64,000 nt of DNA from HK1 sp965202875 (GTDB lineage Bacteria; Pseudomonadota; Gammaproteobacteria; HK1), in the NCBI GenBank assembly GCA_965202875.1, contig OZ241870.1, positions 3,348,001 to 3,412,000 on the forward strand, in the 5' to 3' direction. The notes under the pieces are model-generated. The model saw only the letters and a program-made list of their open reading frames with translations. It searched no databases and had not been told where the DNA came from. The translations under genes and the position numbers were made by a program. Below are positions 8,577 through 21,384 of this stretch, piece by piece. Numbering within the stretch: position 1 is the first letter of the stretch; each line of letters opens with the position of its first letter.

Positions 8577-10133
8577 TCAGGCCCGGGGGGTCCACACGAC
8601 ACGCCACCCCGGCATCCCCGACTCCGTCGCGAGCCGAGGATTGATCCACTCCGAGCCGATGGCGGCGAGTACGCCGTCCACGTACACAAGGGGGATACGC
8701 CCACGTTCCCAGGGGGGGATCCCGAGCTGCTGGAAACGCTTCCTGAGCGAGCGCGTCCGTCCACGCGCTTGCGGAGCGTTGCCGGTTTGTGTACGACCGT
8801 CTTCGTGCAGATTCGAGCGCTCGTGTGCCCGCGAGGCGTCCTTGCTGCGGAAACGTACCAGGATCTCCGCGCTGCGGATCGTATCGTCGAAACCGCCGTC
8901 GCGGCAGGACGCCCACGCGAGGCGCCCGTGTTCGAGCATGAGGGTCTCAGGGATCGTCCAACGGAAGACGGCCTCCGGGACCGCGGGGCGGTCCCGCGGC
9001 ACGAGCCGAACACGGCCCCGGTAGCGCCGGACTTCGATGTCTTCGAGCTTCACGCACGGCGTCGCTTCCGGCCCCGCCCCGATCACCTCGCGGGCGATCT
9101 GCTCGATCCGGCGCGCTCCGGGTGACGCGATCCCCCGGGTCCTCAGCCAGACCACGATGGCGTTGCGCTGCCGCGCCGGGTCGAGGGCCGCGACCGCCGC
9201 TGCGTCGAGCGCGGCGGCGTGCACGCCGCCGGCCGGTTCGAGGTCGATCGTGGCCAGATTGTCCAGCAGATCGGCGGACTCCCGGCCGAGTGCCGCGGCG
9301 CGCGTCAGCGCCGCCCTCGCCCCCGGCCACCGCGTCTCGATGACGGGCATCACGTCCCGGCGCAACGTCACCCGCGCGAAGCGGCGGTCTTCGTTCGCGG
9401 GGTCGTGGATCAACGCAAGGCCGGTCTCCCGGGCGTAGGCGCGCAACGACGGGCGCGGGACGTCGAGGACCGGCCGCGTGACGATTCCCTTGCCCAGGCG
9501 CCGTTCCCGGGGGATCCCCGCGAGGCCCCGGGGACCCGCGCCGCGCAGCAGGTTCAGCAGGACCGTTTCAAGATGGTCGTCCTCGGAGTGGGCGGTACAG
9601 AGCACGTCCCCGGGCGACAGGAAGCGCTCGAACGCCTCGTACCGGGCCGCGCGCGCCGCCCCTTCGTCGCCACGTCCACCGGCGTTGGCCCGCGCGCCGA
9701 CGTCGATCACCGTCAGCTCGACCGCAAGCCGGCGGCAGACTTCCATGCACTGGTGCGCCCATCGCCCCGAATCCGGGTGGAGGCGGTGGTCGACGTGGAC
9801 GGCGTGCAGGCGCAGGCCGCTGCCTTGCCCTGCTCCGGGAGACGTGCCCCGCCCCACTCCGGCGAACGTGTCCCGCATAGCCCCGGTGCACGCATTCGGA
9901 CCCGCACCAGCGAGCGCGCTCTGCTCCACCCCGGCGGCCTTTCCCTGTCTCGCGCCGGCGAACGCGCCCTGTCTCACCCGAGTGAACGCATGAAGCAGCG
10001 CGAGAGAATCCGCCCCTCCGCTGTAGGCGACGACGAAACGGGTCCGCGGAAGGAGTCGGGCGGTGAATTCGGCGATCAGTTCCGGCCCGAAGCATCCGGC
10101 CGGGCTCTTGCCGCCGCAGTTCCGCCGATCCAT
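8577..10133 (-). CDS. tilS: tRNA(Ile)-lysidine synthetase
   Basis: TilS ligates lysine to C34 of the AUA-reading tRNA(Ile), using ATP, and is essential in most bacteria. The 518-residue product shows the PP-loop AYSGGADSLALLH at about residues 33-45, then LHAVHVDHRLHPDSGRWAH, and the C-terminal domain with KRFQQLGIPPWERGRIPLVY. I chose the ATG at 10133, which lies just after the end of the preceding gene; the longer upstream reading frame is a shadow of that gene. Between the PP-loop and HVDH it carries about 50 extra residues made of six degenerate 8-residue units, which are absent from usual TilS proteins. Confidence 0.93.
   Translation of the reverse strand: MDRRNCGGKSPAGCFGPELIAEFTARLLPRTRFVVAYSGGADSLALLHAFTRVRQGAFAGARQGKAAGVEQSALAGAGPNACTGAMRDTFAGVGRGTSPGAGQGSGLRLHAVHVDHRLHPDSGRWAHQCMEVCRRLAVELTVIDVGARANAGGRGDEGAARAARYEAFERFLSPGDVLCTAHSEDDHLETVLLNLLRGAGPRGLAGIPRERRLGKGIVTRPVLDVPRPSLRAYARETGLALIHDPANEDRRFARVTLRRDVMPVIETRWPGARAALTRAAALGRESADLLDNLATIDLEPAGGVHAAALDAAAVAALDPARQRNAIVVWLRTRGIASPGARRIEQIAREVIGAGPEATPCVKLEDIEVRRYRGRVRLVPRDRPAVPEAVFRWTIPETLMLEHGRLAWASCRDGGFDDTIRSAEILVRFRSKDASRAHERSNLHEDGRTQTGNAPQARGRTRSLRKRFQQLGIPPWERGRIPLVYVDGVLAAIGSEWINPRLATESGMPGWRVVWTPRA
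9825..9968 (-). repeat. Degenerate 24-bp tandem repeat inside tilS
   Basis: Six consecutive 24-bp units encode octapeptides of the form xxxAGxxx: GAFAGARQ, GKAAGVEQ, SALAGAGP, NACTGAMR, DTFAGVGR, GTSPGAGQ. The reading frame is kept. The insertion lies in the loop between the ATP-binding PP-loop and the HVDH motif of TilS. Confidence 0.75.
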
Positions 10134-10152
10134 CGAGGCCGCGCGGCCCGGC

Positions 10153-10986
10153 TCAGTAGGCGTGCCGGCGCAGTCCCGTGCGCAGCAGCACGCGCGAGGC
10201 GATCTCCTCCACCGACGCGGCGCTCGTATCGAGGCAGGGGATCCCGTGGCGCGCGAAGAGCGCCTCCGCCTCGCGGACCTCGATGCGGCACCGCGACGGC
10301 GATGAGTACGCGGTGCCCGGGCGCCGCTCCGAGCGGATCCTCCGCAGCCGCTCCGGATCGATGGTGAGGCCGAAAAGCTGCGCACGGTGATCGAGCAGGG
10401 GCGATGGAAGCGCCGTGCGGGACAGGACCTCGTCGGTCAGGGGATAGTTCGCGGTCCTGATGCCGAACTGCATCGCGAGGTAGACGCAGGTCGGCGTCTT
10501 GCCCGAGCGGGATACGCCGATCAGGATGACCTCGGCGTCTTCGTAGCTTCGTGTGCCGGCGCCGTCGTCGTGGCTGAGCGCGAACTCGACGGCGCCGATC
10601 CGGTCCGCGTAGGACGCCTTGTCGGTGACGGCGTGAAAGCGGCCGAGGGCGTGGCTCGATCCGACGTGCAGCTCCTGCTCCAGGGTTCCGATGAACGCCT
10701 GGAACATGTCGAGGACGAGCGCGTCGGCGCGCGAGAGGATCTCGCGCAAGTCCGAATCGGCGAGGGTGCTGAAGACGATCGGGCGCTCGGGGCTCTCGTA
10801 CCCGGCCGTATCGATCCGCGCGACCACGTCCGCGGCCTGGGCCGCGGTGGTGACGAAGGGGATCGTGGCGGTGACGAACCCCACGTGATCGAACTGGCTG
10901 AGCAGGGCGTTCCCGAGCGTCTCGACGGTGATCCCGGTGCTGTCGGACACGAAGAACACGTGCCGGTGGATGGAAGCGGTATTCAT
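10153..10986 (-). CDS. ppsR: PEP synthase regulatory kinase/pyrophosphorylase (DUF299)
   Basis: This 277-residue bifunctional enzyme phosphorylates a threonine of phosphoenolpyruvate synthase using ADP and removes the phosphate with Pi, thereby switching gluconeogenic flux. It starts HRHVFFVSDSTGITVETLG, typical of the family, and has the P-loop GVSRSGKTPT at about residue 145 and the TYLAM/FGIRTANYPL-type strand that follows. The ATG at 10986 overlaps the glmM stop as ATGA, which decides the start and implies translational coupling. The target ppsA is not in the window. Confidence 0.92.
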   Translation of the reverse strand: MNTASIHRHVFFVSDSTGITVETLGNALLSQFDHVGFVTATIPFVTTAAQAADVVARIDTAGYESPERPIVFSTLADSDLREILSRADALVLDMFQAFIGTLEQELHVGSSHALGRFHAVTDKASYADRIGAVEFALSHDDGAGTRSYEDAEVILIGVSRSGKTPTCVYLAMQFGIRTANYPLTDEVLSRTALPSPLLDHRAQLFGLTIDPERLRRIRSERRPGTAYSSPSRCRIEVREAEALFARHGIPCLDTSAASVEEIASRVLLRTGLRRHAY

Positions 10987-12335
10987 GATCCCATGACCCA
11001 CTCGGCCGCGGCCTCGGCAAGCCGGTCCGCGTACCGCTCGACCTTGGCGCGCGCTACGCCCTCGACCATGATCCGCACCACCGGCTCGGTCCCCGAGGGC
11101 CGCAACAGCACCCTCCCGCCGTCGCCGAGTGCCTCCCGCGTCTCGGCAAGGGCTTTCTTGAGCGCGGGGCTCGAGGCAGGGTCGGCGTGTTGCGTGGCCG
11201 GAACGCTACGCAGCGCCTGAGGGTGCTTCGCCATGCCGCGCTTCGCCTCGGACAGCGGGCGTCCGGACCGGACCAGGACGTGGAGGACCTGGAGAGCGGC
11301 GACGATCGCGTCCCCGGTGGTGACGCGGTCGAGGCAGATGACGTGCCCCGACGCCTCGCCGCCCACCGTGCACCCGTGCTTGTGCATCAGCTCCAGCACG
11401 TAGCGGTCGCCGACCCGGGCGCGGTGCAGCTCGATCCCCCGCGAGCGCAGGGCCTTCTCGAGCCCCAGGTTCGACATCTCGGTCCCTACCACCGAGCCGC
11501 CGGCGAGCTGCCCGCCCTCGTGGCGGGCCGCGGCGATGATGAAGAGGAGTTCGTCCCCATCCACCACCTCCCCCCCGGCGTCCACCATCAGCACCCGGTC
11601 GCCATCGCCGTCGAACGCGATGCCGAGGTCCGCGCGGCTGTCCCGTACCACCTTGCACAGGGCGTTCGGCGCGGTCGTGCCGAAGCCGTCGTTGATGTTC
11701 AGGCCGTCGGGCGCGCATCCAATCGGGAACACCTCGGCGCCGAGCTCGGAGAAGACGTTCGGGGCGACGTGGTAGGTGGCGCCGTGGGCGCAGTCGACCG
11801 CGATCCTGAGTCCACGGAGGTTCAGATCGTGCGGCACCGTGCTCTTGCAGAACTCGATGTAGCGGCCCGCCGCGTCCCCGATCCTGACCGCCTTGCCGAT
11901 GCCGGTGCTGCCGGCCGTGTCCATCGGCGAATCCAGGGCCTTTTCGATTTCCCGCTCGGCGTCCTCGGACAGCTTGCCGCCGCCCTCGGAGAAGAACTTG
12001 ATGCCGTTGTCGGAGTAGGGATTGTGGGACGCGCTGATCACGATCCCCGCGGTCGCGTGCAGGGTGCGGGTCAGGTAGGCGACCGCGGGCGTCGGGATCG
12101 GCCCGATCAGCATGACGTCCGCTCCGGCCGCGGTCAGACCGGCCTCCAGCGCGGATTCGAACATGTAGCCCGAGATCCGCGTGTCCTTGCCGATGATGAC
12201 CTTCCCGCGCCTGCCGCCGGCCAGCGCGGTGCCTGCCGCCCAGCCGAGCTTCAGAACGAAATCCACCGTGATCGGGGGCCGGCCGACCTCGCCGCGGATC
12301 CCGTCGGTGCCGAAGTACTTCCTGGTCCCGCTCAT
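10983..12335 (-). CDS. glmM: Phosphoglucosamine mutase
   Basis: GlmM converts glucosamine-6-phosphate to glucosamine-1-phosphate for peptidoglycan and LPS precursors. The 450-residue protein has the usual length, begins KYFGTDGIRGEVG, and shows the phosphoserine loop ISASHNPYSDNGIKFF (about residues 99-114), the Mg-binding DGDGDR (about 244), the sugar loop GGEASGHVI and the phosphate loop RPSGTEPVVRIMVE. It is downstream of ftsH and overlaps the next gene by ATGA. The folP gene usually found between ftsH and glmM in related bacteria is missing. Confidence 0.96.
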   Translation of the reverse strand: MSGTRKYFGTDGIRGEVGRPPITVDFVLKLGWAAGTALAGGRRGKVIIGKDTRISGYMFESALEAGLTAAGADVMLIGPIPTPAVAYLTRTLHATAGIVISASHNPYSDNGIKFFSEGGGKLSEDAEREIEKALDSPMDTAGSTGIGKAVRIGDAAGRYIEFCKSTVPHDLNLRGLRIAVDCAHGATYHVAPNVFSELGAEVFPIGCAPDGLNINDGFGTTAPNALCKVVRDSRADLGIAFDGDGDRVLMVDAGGEVVDGDELLFIIAAARHEGGQLAGGSVVGTEMSNLGLEKALRSRGIELHRARVGDRYVLELMHKHGCTVGGEASGHVICLDRVTTGDAIVAALQVLHVLVRSGRPLSEAKRGMAKHPQALRSVPATQHADPASSPALKKALAETREALGDGGRVLLRPSGTEPVVRIMVEGVARAKVERYADRLAEAAAEWVMGS

Positions 12336-12544
12336 CGCCGAGCCACCGCTGTCCCGTTCCGGGCCGTCGACACGTAGCTGCGCGCCGCGGTCCGCTCCAA
12401 GGACGTCATTCGGCTCGGTTCCCGGATCGGGACGCTTCCCGGGACGATGCGTCGTCCGTGTCGCCTCGGTGTCATCGGCGATGGTGGGAACCCGTCGCAA
12501 CGGCAGGATGCCGCCCGCCGGACGGTGCACCGGCGGGCCGGTGG

Positions 12545-14473
12545 TCAGTGCAGGCTCGCGGGCCCGCCGATGGAGCCCGATCCGGACGGTGAGGGCTCGC
12601 CGTCGTCTCCGTCTTCCATGGCCGGGGCGTCGCCGCCGGGAGGCGCCTGGTCCGACCAGTCCTCCGGCGGCCGTGGCTCGCGGCCCTCCATGATGTCCCG
12701 GATCTGCCGGACGTCGATCGTCTCGTACCGGATCAGGGCGTCGGCCATGAGGTGGAGCCGCGGCTCGTTCTCCCGGAGAATCTTCGCCGAGCGCTGGTAG
12801 TTGCGATCGACGATCCCGCGCACTTCCTCGTCGATGAGGTCCTGCGTCTGGTCCGAGACCGTCTTGTGCCGGGTGACGCTGTGGCCGAGGAACACCTCGC
12901 CTTCTTCCTCGCTGTAGGTGAGCGGGCCTAGCTTCTCCGAGAGCCCCCACCGCGTCACCATGTTCCTGGCGAGCTCGGTCGCCCGCTGGATGTCGTTGCT
13001 CGCCCCGGTGGTCACGCTGTCCGGGCCGAAGATCAGTTCTTCCGCGATGCGCCCTCCGAACAGGCTCGAGATCTGGCTCTCCAACCGCTCCTTGCTGTAG
13101 CTGTAGCGGTCCTCCTCGGGGAGGAACATGGTGACGCCGAGGGCCCTCCCGCGCGGGATGATCGTGACCTTGTAGACAGGGTCGTGGGACGGCACCAGCA
13201 GGCCGACGATCGCGTGGCCCGCCTCGTGGTAGGCGGTGAGGCGCTTCTCCTCGTCGCTCATCACCATCGAGCGCCGCTCGGAGCCCATCATGATCTTGTC
13301 CTTCGCCTTCTCGAACTGCTCCATGTCCACGGTGCGCCGGTTCGCACGCGCAGCGAACAGGGCCGCCTCGTTGACGAGGTTGGCGAGGTCCGCGCCCGAG
13401 AAGCCCGGGGTCCCACGTGCGATCACACTCGGCTCGACGTCCCGCCCGAGCGGGATCTTGCGCATGTGGACCTTGAGGATCTGCTCGCGGCCCCGGATGT
13501 CGGGGAGGGGGACCACGACCTGGCGGTCGAAGCGCCCGGGACGGAGGAGGGCCGGATCGAGGACGTCGGGACGGTTGGTCGCGGCGATGACGATGATGCC
13601 CTCGTTGCCCTCGAACCCGTCCATCTCGACGAGCAACTGGTTCAGCGTCTGCTCGCGCTCGTCGTGCCCGCCGCCGAGGCCCGCCCCGCGGTGGCGCCCG
13701 ACCGCGTCGATCTCGTCGATGAAGATGATGCAGGGCGCGTGCTTCTTGGCCTGCTCGAACATGTCGCGCACCCTCGATGCACCCACGCCGACGAACATCT
13801 CGACGAAGTCCGAGCCGGAGATCGTGAAGAAGGGCACCTTCGCCTCGCCCGCGATGGCCCGCGCGAGAAGAGTCTTGCCGGTGCCGGGAGAGCCCACCAT
13901 CAGCACGCCGCGGGGGATCTTGCCGCCGAGGTTCTGGAACTTCGCCGGGTCGCGCAGGAAGTCGACGAGCTCGGACACCTCCTCCTTGGCCTCGTCGACC
14001 CCGGCGACGTCGGTGAACGTGACCTTGACCTGATCCTCGCCGAGGAGACGGGCCCGGCTCTTGCCGAACGAGAGCGCCCCCCGGCCGCCGGCCCCGCCCT
14101 GCATCTGGCGCATGAAGAGGATCCACACGCCGATCAGCAGCAGCATCGGGAACCAGGAGATGAAGATCTGCATCAGCAGCGACTGCTGCTCGGGCGGGCG
14201 GGCGTCGATGACGACGCCGTTCTCGAGCAGATCGCCGACCAGCGCCTTGTTGTCGGTCTCCGGGGTGTAGGTGCTGAAGCGCTCGCCGGTCTGCAGGACG
14301 CCCTGGATCGTGCGTCCTTCGATGACGACCTTCTGCACCCTCCCCTGCTTCACGTCGGCGATGAAGCGGGAGTAGTCGATCTGCTGCCTCTCGGACCGGC
14401 GGGGACCGAAGTTGTTGAAGACGGACATCAGCACCAGGGCGATGACCACCCAGAGAATCAGATTCTTTGCCAT
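12545..14473 (-). CDS. ftsH: ATP-dependent zinc metalloprotease FtsH
   Basis: FtsH is the membrane-anchored AAA+ protease that degrades LpxC, sigma-32 and damaged membrane proteins. The 642-residue protein has two membrane spans (about residues 4-23 and 100-122), a Walker A at GSPGTGKT (about 193), the pore loop FVGVGAS, Walker B IIFIDEIDAVG, the second-region-of-homology block ending RPGRFDR, and the zinc site HEAGH (about 417). The start at MAKNLILW gives a standard N-terminus. Walker A has Ser where E. coli has Pro (GPPGTGKT). It is cotranscribed with the upstream rlmE in the usual order. Confidence 0.96.
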   Translation of the reverse strand: MAKNLILWVVIALVLMSVFNNFGPRRSERQQIDYSRFIADVKQGRVQKVVIEGRTIQGVLQTGERFSTYTPETDNKALVGDLLENGVVIDARPPEQQSLLMQIFISWFPMLLLIGVWILFMRQMQGGAGGRGALSFGKSRARLLGEDQVKVTFTDVAGVDEAKEEVSELVDFLRDPAKFQNLGGKIPRGVLMVGSPGTGKTLLARAIAGEAKVPFFTISGSDFVEMFVGVGASRVRDMFEQAKKHAPCIIFIDEIDAVGRHRGAGLGGGHDEREQTLNQLLVEMDGFEGNEGIIVIAATNRPDVLDPALLRPGRFDRQVVVPLPDIRGREQILKVHMRKIPLGRDVEPSVIARGTPGFSGADLANLVNEAALFAARANRRTVDMEQFEKAKDKIMMGSERRSMVMSDEEKRLTAYHEAGHAIVGLLVPSHDPVYKVTIIPRGRALGVTMFLPEEDRYSYSKERLESQISSLFGGRIAEELIFGPDSVTTGASNDIQRATELARNMVTRWGLSEKLGPLTYSEEEGEVFLGHSVTRHKTVSDQTQDLIDEEVRGIVDRNYQRSAKILRENEPRLHLMADALIRYETIDVRQIRDIMEGREPRPPEDWSDQAPPGGDAPAMEDGDDGEPSPSGSGSIGGPASLH

Positions 14474-14669
14474 GTTGCTCACTGCCGGTGCCGGCGGTAG
14501 GAGCGGCAAGCCGCACGATGCCGGCGGCCCGTCACCGCCGCCGGCGCGAACGCTCGGGAGCCTGATCCTCCCGGGCATAAATCGCTGAATCTGCAATCTG
14601 TCTCCATGCGGATTCTCGCCCTTCGCACTCCGAATGTCCACGCTGACCGGGGCGGTCCGGCACTATACC

Positions 14670-15332
14670 CTATCCGCCGCGGGACGAATGCCCTGCGGGG
14701 CGGATGCCCCGCCGCGTCCTGATTTCGCGCGCGAGGGCGTAGGCCTCGGTCGATCGCCTGCGCGACGCCGCCGGTTTTCTGACCGAGACGCTTGCGAATC
14801 GTTCGCGCAACGCCCGCAGGTAGTCCGCCGTCTCCTCGCCCTGGAACAGCTTGACGAGAAAAGCGCCGTTGCGTTTGAGTACGTCGCTCGCGAATTCTGC
14901 AGCGCATTCCGCGAGATCGCGCCAGCGCGCCTGATCGTTCACTCTCATGCCGCTCAGATTGGGCGCCATGTCCGACATGACAAGATCGACCGCCTGCCGT
15001 CCGACCATCGCTTCGAGCCGGGCGACGGTCTCCTTGTGAAGGATGTCGCCTCGGATGAACTCGACCCCGGCGAGCGGCTCCATCTCCAGGACGTCGAGGG
15101 CGATGATCCGACCTTCGGGCGCGAGCGCGCGGCGCGCAACCTGCGACCACCCCCCGGGGGCGGCGCCGAGGTCGACGACCTCCCGCACTCCGCGAAAGAG
15201 GCGGTCACGCGCGTCGATGGCTTCAAGCTTGAGCGCAGCCCGCGAGCGTAGCCCGCGCCGGCGGGCCTCGTGGAAGAACGCGTCGTTCCGGCGCTCGCGC
15301 CGCCACATACCGCTGCCGCCCTTCCGTCCCAT
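14670..15332 (-). CDS. rlmE: 23S rRNA 2'-O-ribose methyltransferase RlmE (FtsJ/RrmJ)
   Basis: RlmE methylates U2552 of 23S rRNA with SAM. The 220-residue protein shows the SAM motif DLGAAPGGWSQVA (about residues 54-66), and the K-D-K-E catalytic tetrad is visible: the Lys in SRAALKL, the Asp in MSDMAPNLSG, the Lys in FLVKLFQGEE and the Glu in STEAYALA. It lies directly before ftsH. The YhbY gene that often precedes it in gammaproteobacteria is absent. Confidence 0.95.
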   Translation of the reverse strand: MGRKGGSGMWRRERRNDAFFHEARRRGLRSRAALKLEAIDARDRLFRGVREVVDLGAAPGGWSQVARRALAPEGRIIALDVLEMEPLAGVEFIRGDILHKETVARLEAMVGRQAVDLVMSDMAPNLSGMRVNDQARWRDLAECAAEFASDVLKRNGAFLVKLFQGEETADYLRALRERFASVSVRKPAASRRRSTEAYALAREIRTRRGIRPAGHSSRGG

Positions 15333-15413
15333 GGTCAGCGCCGCGGGGTGTGCGGTGGGTCGGAGGGCCGGAGGAACGGGCGCTCCCCGCTCGCCACTCG
15401 CGTCACATCCCGA

Positions 15414-15886
15414 TCACTGGTACTCGACGGAGAGGATCTCGTACTCGATCTTGCCGTCCGGCGCAGCGACGGTGACCACGTCGCCCTCCTCCCTGCCGAT
15501 GAGGGCGCGGGCGATCGGGGAGCTGATCGAGACGAGCCCCTGGCCGATGTCCGCTTCCGCGTCGCCGACGACCTGGTACCGCACCTCGGCGTCGGTGGAG
15601 AGGTGCAGCAGCTCGACCGTCGCGCCGAAGACCACCCGGCCGCCGGCGTTGACGGTGGCCGGATCGATGATCTCCGCGCTGCCGAGCCATCCTTCGATCT
15701 CGGCGATCCGCCCTTCGATGAAGCCCTGCTGCTCCTTCGCGGCGTGGTATTCGGCGTTCTCGCGCAGATCCCCATGCGCCCTGGCCTCCGCGATCGCGTT
15801 GATGATCTTCGGCCGGGCCTCCGTCTTGAGCGCCTGGAGCTCGTCCCGGAGCTTCTGCGCCCCGTTCTTCGTGAGTGGACGGCGGT

Positions 15887-15890
<4 letters not shown>
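15414..15890 (-). CDS. greA: Transcription elongation factor GreA
   Basis: GreA restarts backtracked RNA polymerase by stimulating cleavage of the transcript's 3' end. The 158-residue product is exactly the usual length. The coiled-coil tip has the acidic DLRENAEYHAAKEQQ (about residues 41-55), and the C-terminal FKBP-like domain ends GKIEYEILSVEYQ. The GTG start at 15890 overlaps the carB stop (GTGA), which decides the start. Confidence 0.96.
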
Positions 15891-19210
<3,320 letters not shown>

Positions 19211-19252
19211 CGGTTTCGAGCCCGGACGGGTGCCCGGGCCGTGGGGTGAGGG

Positions 19253-19513
19253 TCAAACGGGGAAGAACCGAAGGGCGGTGAGGATGGCGACGATGGCGCC
19301 GCCCTGGATCCACAAGGCGCGGTAGAGGTCGGCGCGGAGTTCGGCAAGGTCCGTCTTCGTGGCGAAATGGGCGAGATCCGCTTTTGTCGCCAGCGCATCC
19401 CGATCGACGGTGTGGTGCATGGCTTCGGCAAGAGCTTCGGCCTGCTTGCGCTCGAAGCCCGCGGCTTCGAGGTCGCGAGCGGTGGTAAGCGGGTTGAAGG
19501 TGGTGGTGGGCAT
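19253..19513 (-). CDS. Small coiled-coil protein with C-terminal membrane span (DUF1640-like)
   Basis: The 86-residue product has a predicted helical, charged body (LEAAGFERKQAEALAEAMHH, then repeated TKADLAHFATKTDLAELRAD) and a final hydrophobic segment (about residues 66-84). This resembles the short DUF1640/CCDC90-like proteins of bacteria. The ATG at 19513 is chosen because GGAGA lies 8 nt upstream. It lies just before carB on the same strand, so the two may share a transcript. The function is unknown. Confidence 0.6.
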   Translation of the reverse strand: MPTTTFNPLTTARDLEAAGFERKQAEALAEAMHHTVDRDALATKADLAHFATKTDLAELRADLYRALWIQGGAIVAILTALRFFPV

Positions 19514-19905
19514 GGCGGCGTCTCCGGGCGATTCGGCTACGGCAACCGGGATTGTAGCAACTGGCAAGGGCCATTCTCATCACCGGCGCCGGGCCGATCG
19601 GCCGCTCGGCTCCGCCCCCTCGGAGGACGCCGTAGTCCACGCCGAAGGCGGCGGCTTCACAAGTCGAAGCATTGGTCTTCGGTTAAGTAGAGCCGGCGAC
19701 ACGGCTTCACGAACGGCGGCGTCTTCGGCGGCGATCCTCCGGACGGATACCGGCCGCCGGCTGCATGCGAAGCAGGCGGAGGGGTTCTCGCAGATCGGGC
19801 CGTTGCCACCACCCGGCCCGACACCATGACGATGGGCTACGGCGTTCGCCGTATTCCTTGAAAATACACATTTGAAATACGGATTTTCAAGGAATACGAT
19901 GCTAT
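19514..19905. other. Intergenic region upstream of the DUF4143 gene
   Basis: No gene is supported. The main structure is the long inverted repeat at 19850-19898. A short stretch near 19575-19600 reads ILITGAGPIG on the plus strand, which resembles a dehydrogenase nucleotide-binding strand, but nothing around it supports a gene. Confidence 0.5.
19850..19898. promoter_or_regulatory. Perfect 16-bp inverted repeat before the DUF4143 ATPase gene
   Basis: CGTATTCCTTGAAAAT (19850-19865) and ATTTTCAAGGAATACG (19883-19898) are perfect complements around a 17-bp AT-rich spacer, ending 7 bp before the start codon. The position suggests an operator or a 5' mRNA hairpin that controls the gene. It is strikingly AT-rich for this genome. 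Confidence 0.75.
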
Positions 19906-21114
19906 ATGGCCATTGAACGACCCGTCGCTCTCGCGCGCATTCGTGAAGCGTTCTCCGTCCACCCGGCGGTCGCCCTCACCGGGCCGCGCCAGTGCGGCAA
20001 GACTACGCTCGCGCGGGCCATCGCGGCCGGCACCCCCGGAAGCACCTTCCTCGACCTCGAAAGCGCGGTGGACCGGCGGCGGCTACAGGCCCCGGAGCAG
20101 GCGTTGGCCGGCTTGTCCGGCCTCGTGATCATCGACGAGATACAGCGCGAGCCGGCGCTGTTCGAAACCCTTCGCGTGCTGATCGATCGTGCCGGCAATC
20201 CAGCGCGGTTCCTGGTGCTCGGCAGCGCATCTCCCTCGCTCGTGCGCGGGGTCTCGGAATCCCTCGCCGGCCGTGTGGGCCTGGTCGACCTGTCGGGCTT
20301 CGGCCTCTCGGAGATCGGGCCGGGATCGTGGCGCACCCTCTGGCTCCGGGGCGGCTTCCCGCGCGCGTATCTGGCGCCGCACGATCGGGCCTCTTCCCTG
20401 TGGAGACAGAGCTTCGTCCGGACGTTCCTCGAACGCGACATCCCCCAGCTCGGCATCACGGTCCCCGCGGAGACGCTTCACCGGTTCTGGACGATGATGG
20501 CCCATTACCACGGCCAGATATGGAACGCCGCGGAGTTCGCCCGCGCGCTGGGCGTGAACGAAGGCACGGCGCGGCGGTATCTCGACATCCTGACCGGCGC
20601 CTTCATGGTGCGCGCCCTCCCCCCGTGGTTCGCGAACGTCAGGAAGCGTCAGGTCAAGTCGCCCCGGATCTACGTTCGCGACACCGGGCTGCTGCATACC
20701 CTCCTCACCCTGGAGACGGACGAGGAGGTTGCCGGCCACCCGAAGGTCGGCGCCTCTTTCGAGGGATTCGCGGTCGAGCAGCTCGTGAGCGCATTCGAGG
20801 TCGGGGGAGCCTGCTTCTGGGCGACGCATGGCGGGGCCGAGCTCGATCTGCTCATCATGCGGGGCGGCAAGCGCTACGGCTTCGAATGCAAGCTCTCCGA
20901 CGCCCCGGGCACGACGCGCTCCATGCGGGTGTCCCTGAACGACCTGGAGCTTGCGCATCTCTGGGTGGTGTATCCGGGAGACGATGCCTATCCGCTCGAC
21001 AAGAGGATATCGGTCCTGCCGGTGGCGGACGTCCCGGATCTCGCAAGATCGCTCGGCGTGGGCAAGGGGCGCGACGCCTCCGCCCGGCCCGGCCGCCATT
21101 CCATCCTCCCCTGA
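19906..21114 (+). CDS. AAA-family ATPase with DUF4143 domain
   Basis: The 402-residue protein has an N-terminal AAA_14 ATPase (Walker A GPRQCGKTTLARAI at about residues 26-39, Walker B LVIIDEIQREP at about 72-82), a winged-helix segment (AAEFARALGVNEGTARRYLD at about 206-225), and a C-terminal DUF4143 nuclease-like part with ELDLLIMRGGKRYGFECKL (D...ExK, PD-(D/E)XK style) at about 307-325. Such proteins are widespread in mobile gene pools, and their role is not established. It lies between carB and carA on the opposite strand, so it looks inserted. Confidence 0.85.
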   Translation: MAIERPVALARIREAFSVHPAVALTGPRQCGKTTLARAIAAGTPGSTFLDLESAVDRRRLQAPEQALAGLSGLVIIDEIQREPALFETLRVLIDRAGNPARFLVLGSASPSLVRGVSESLAGRVGLVDLSGFGLSEIGPGSWRTLWLRGGFPRAYLAPHDRASSLWRQSFVRTFLERDIPQLGITVPAETLHRFWTMMAHYHGQIWNAAEFARALGVNEGTARRYLDILTGAFMVRALPPWFANVRKRQVKSPRIYVRDTGLLHTLLTLETDEEVAGHPKVGASFEGFAVEQLVSAFEVGGACFWATHGGAELDLLIMRGGKRYGFECKLSDAPGTTRSMRVSLNDLELAHLWVVYPGDDAYPLDKRISVLPVADVPDLARSLGVGKGRDASARPGRHSILP

Positions 21115-21384
21115 CCCGGCGATTACTGGCTCCAGAAAATCCTCACCGGCTCAGCCCCGGGCTACTCGGCCTCCAGACCATCGCGTCCGCCGCCTGCAGG
21201 ATCGCTTCCAGGGTGGCCGAGGCCTCGGGGACGGACGAGGAACTCCCTTCCCGCGGAAGCCGGGATTCCAAGGGGATGACGGATTCCGCGTAGCCGGCCA
21301 CCGGCTTGATCGGGGAATGACGGGGGCGGTTGCGGCTGTTGATCGACCTTCATCGAGCGCTGGGAGAAACACGGTTCGCTTCAA

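Noticed and set aside
19560..19620. ILITGAGPIG-like stretch suggesting a dehydrogenase or second carB start
   Set aside because: Only about ten residues match, and the frame gives no further family sequence.
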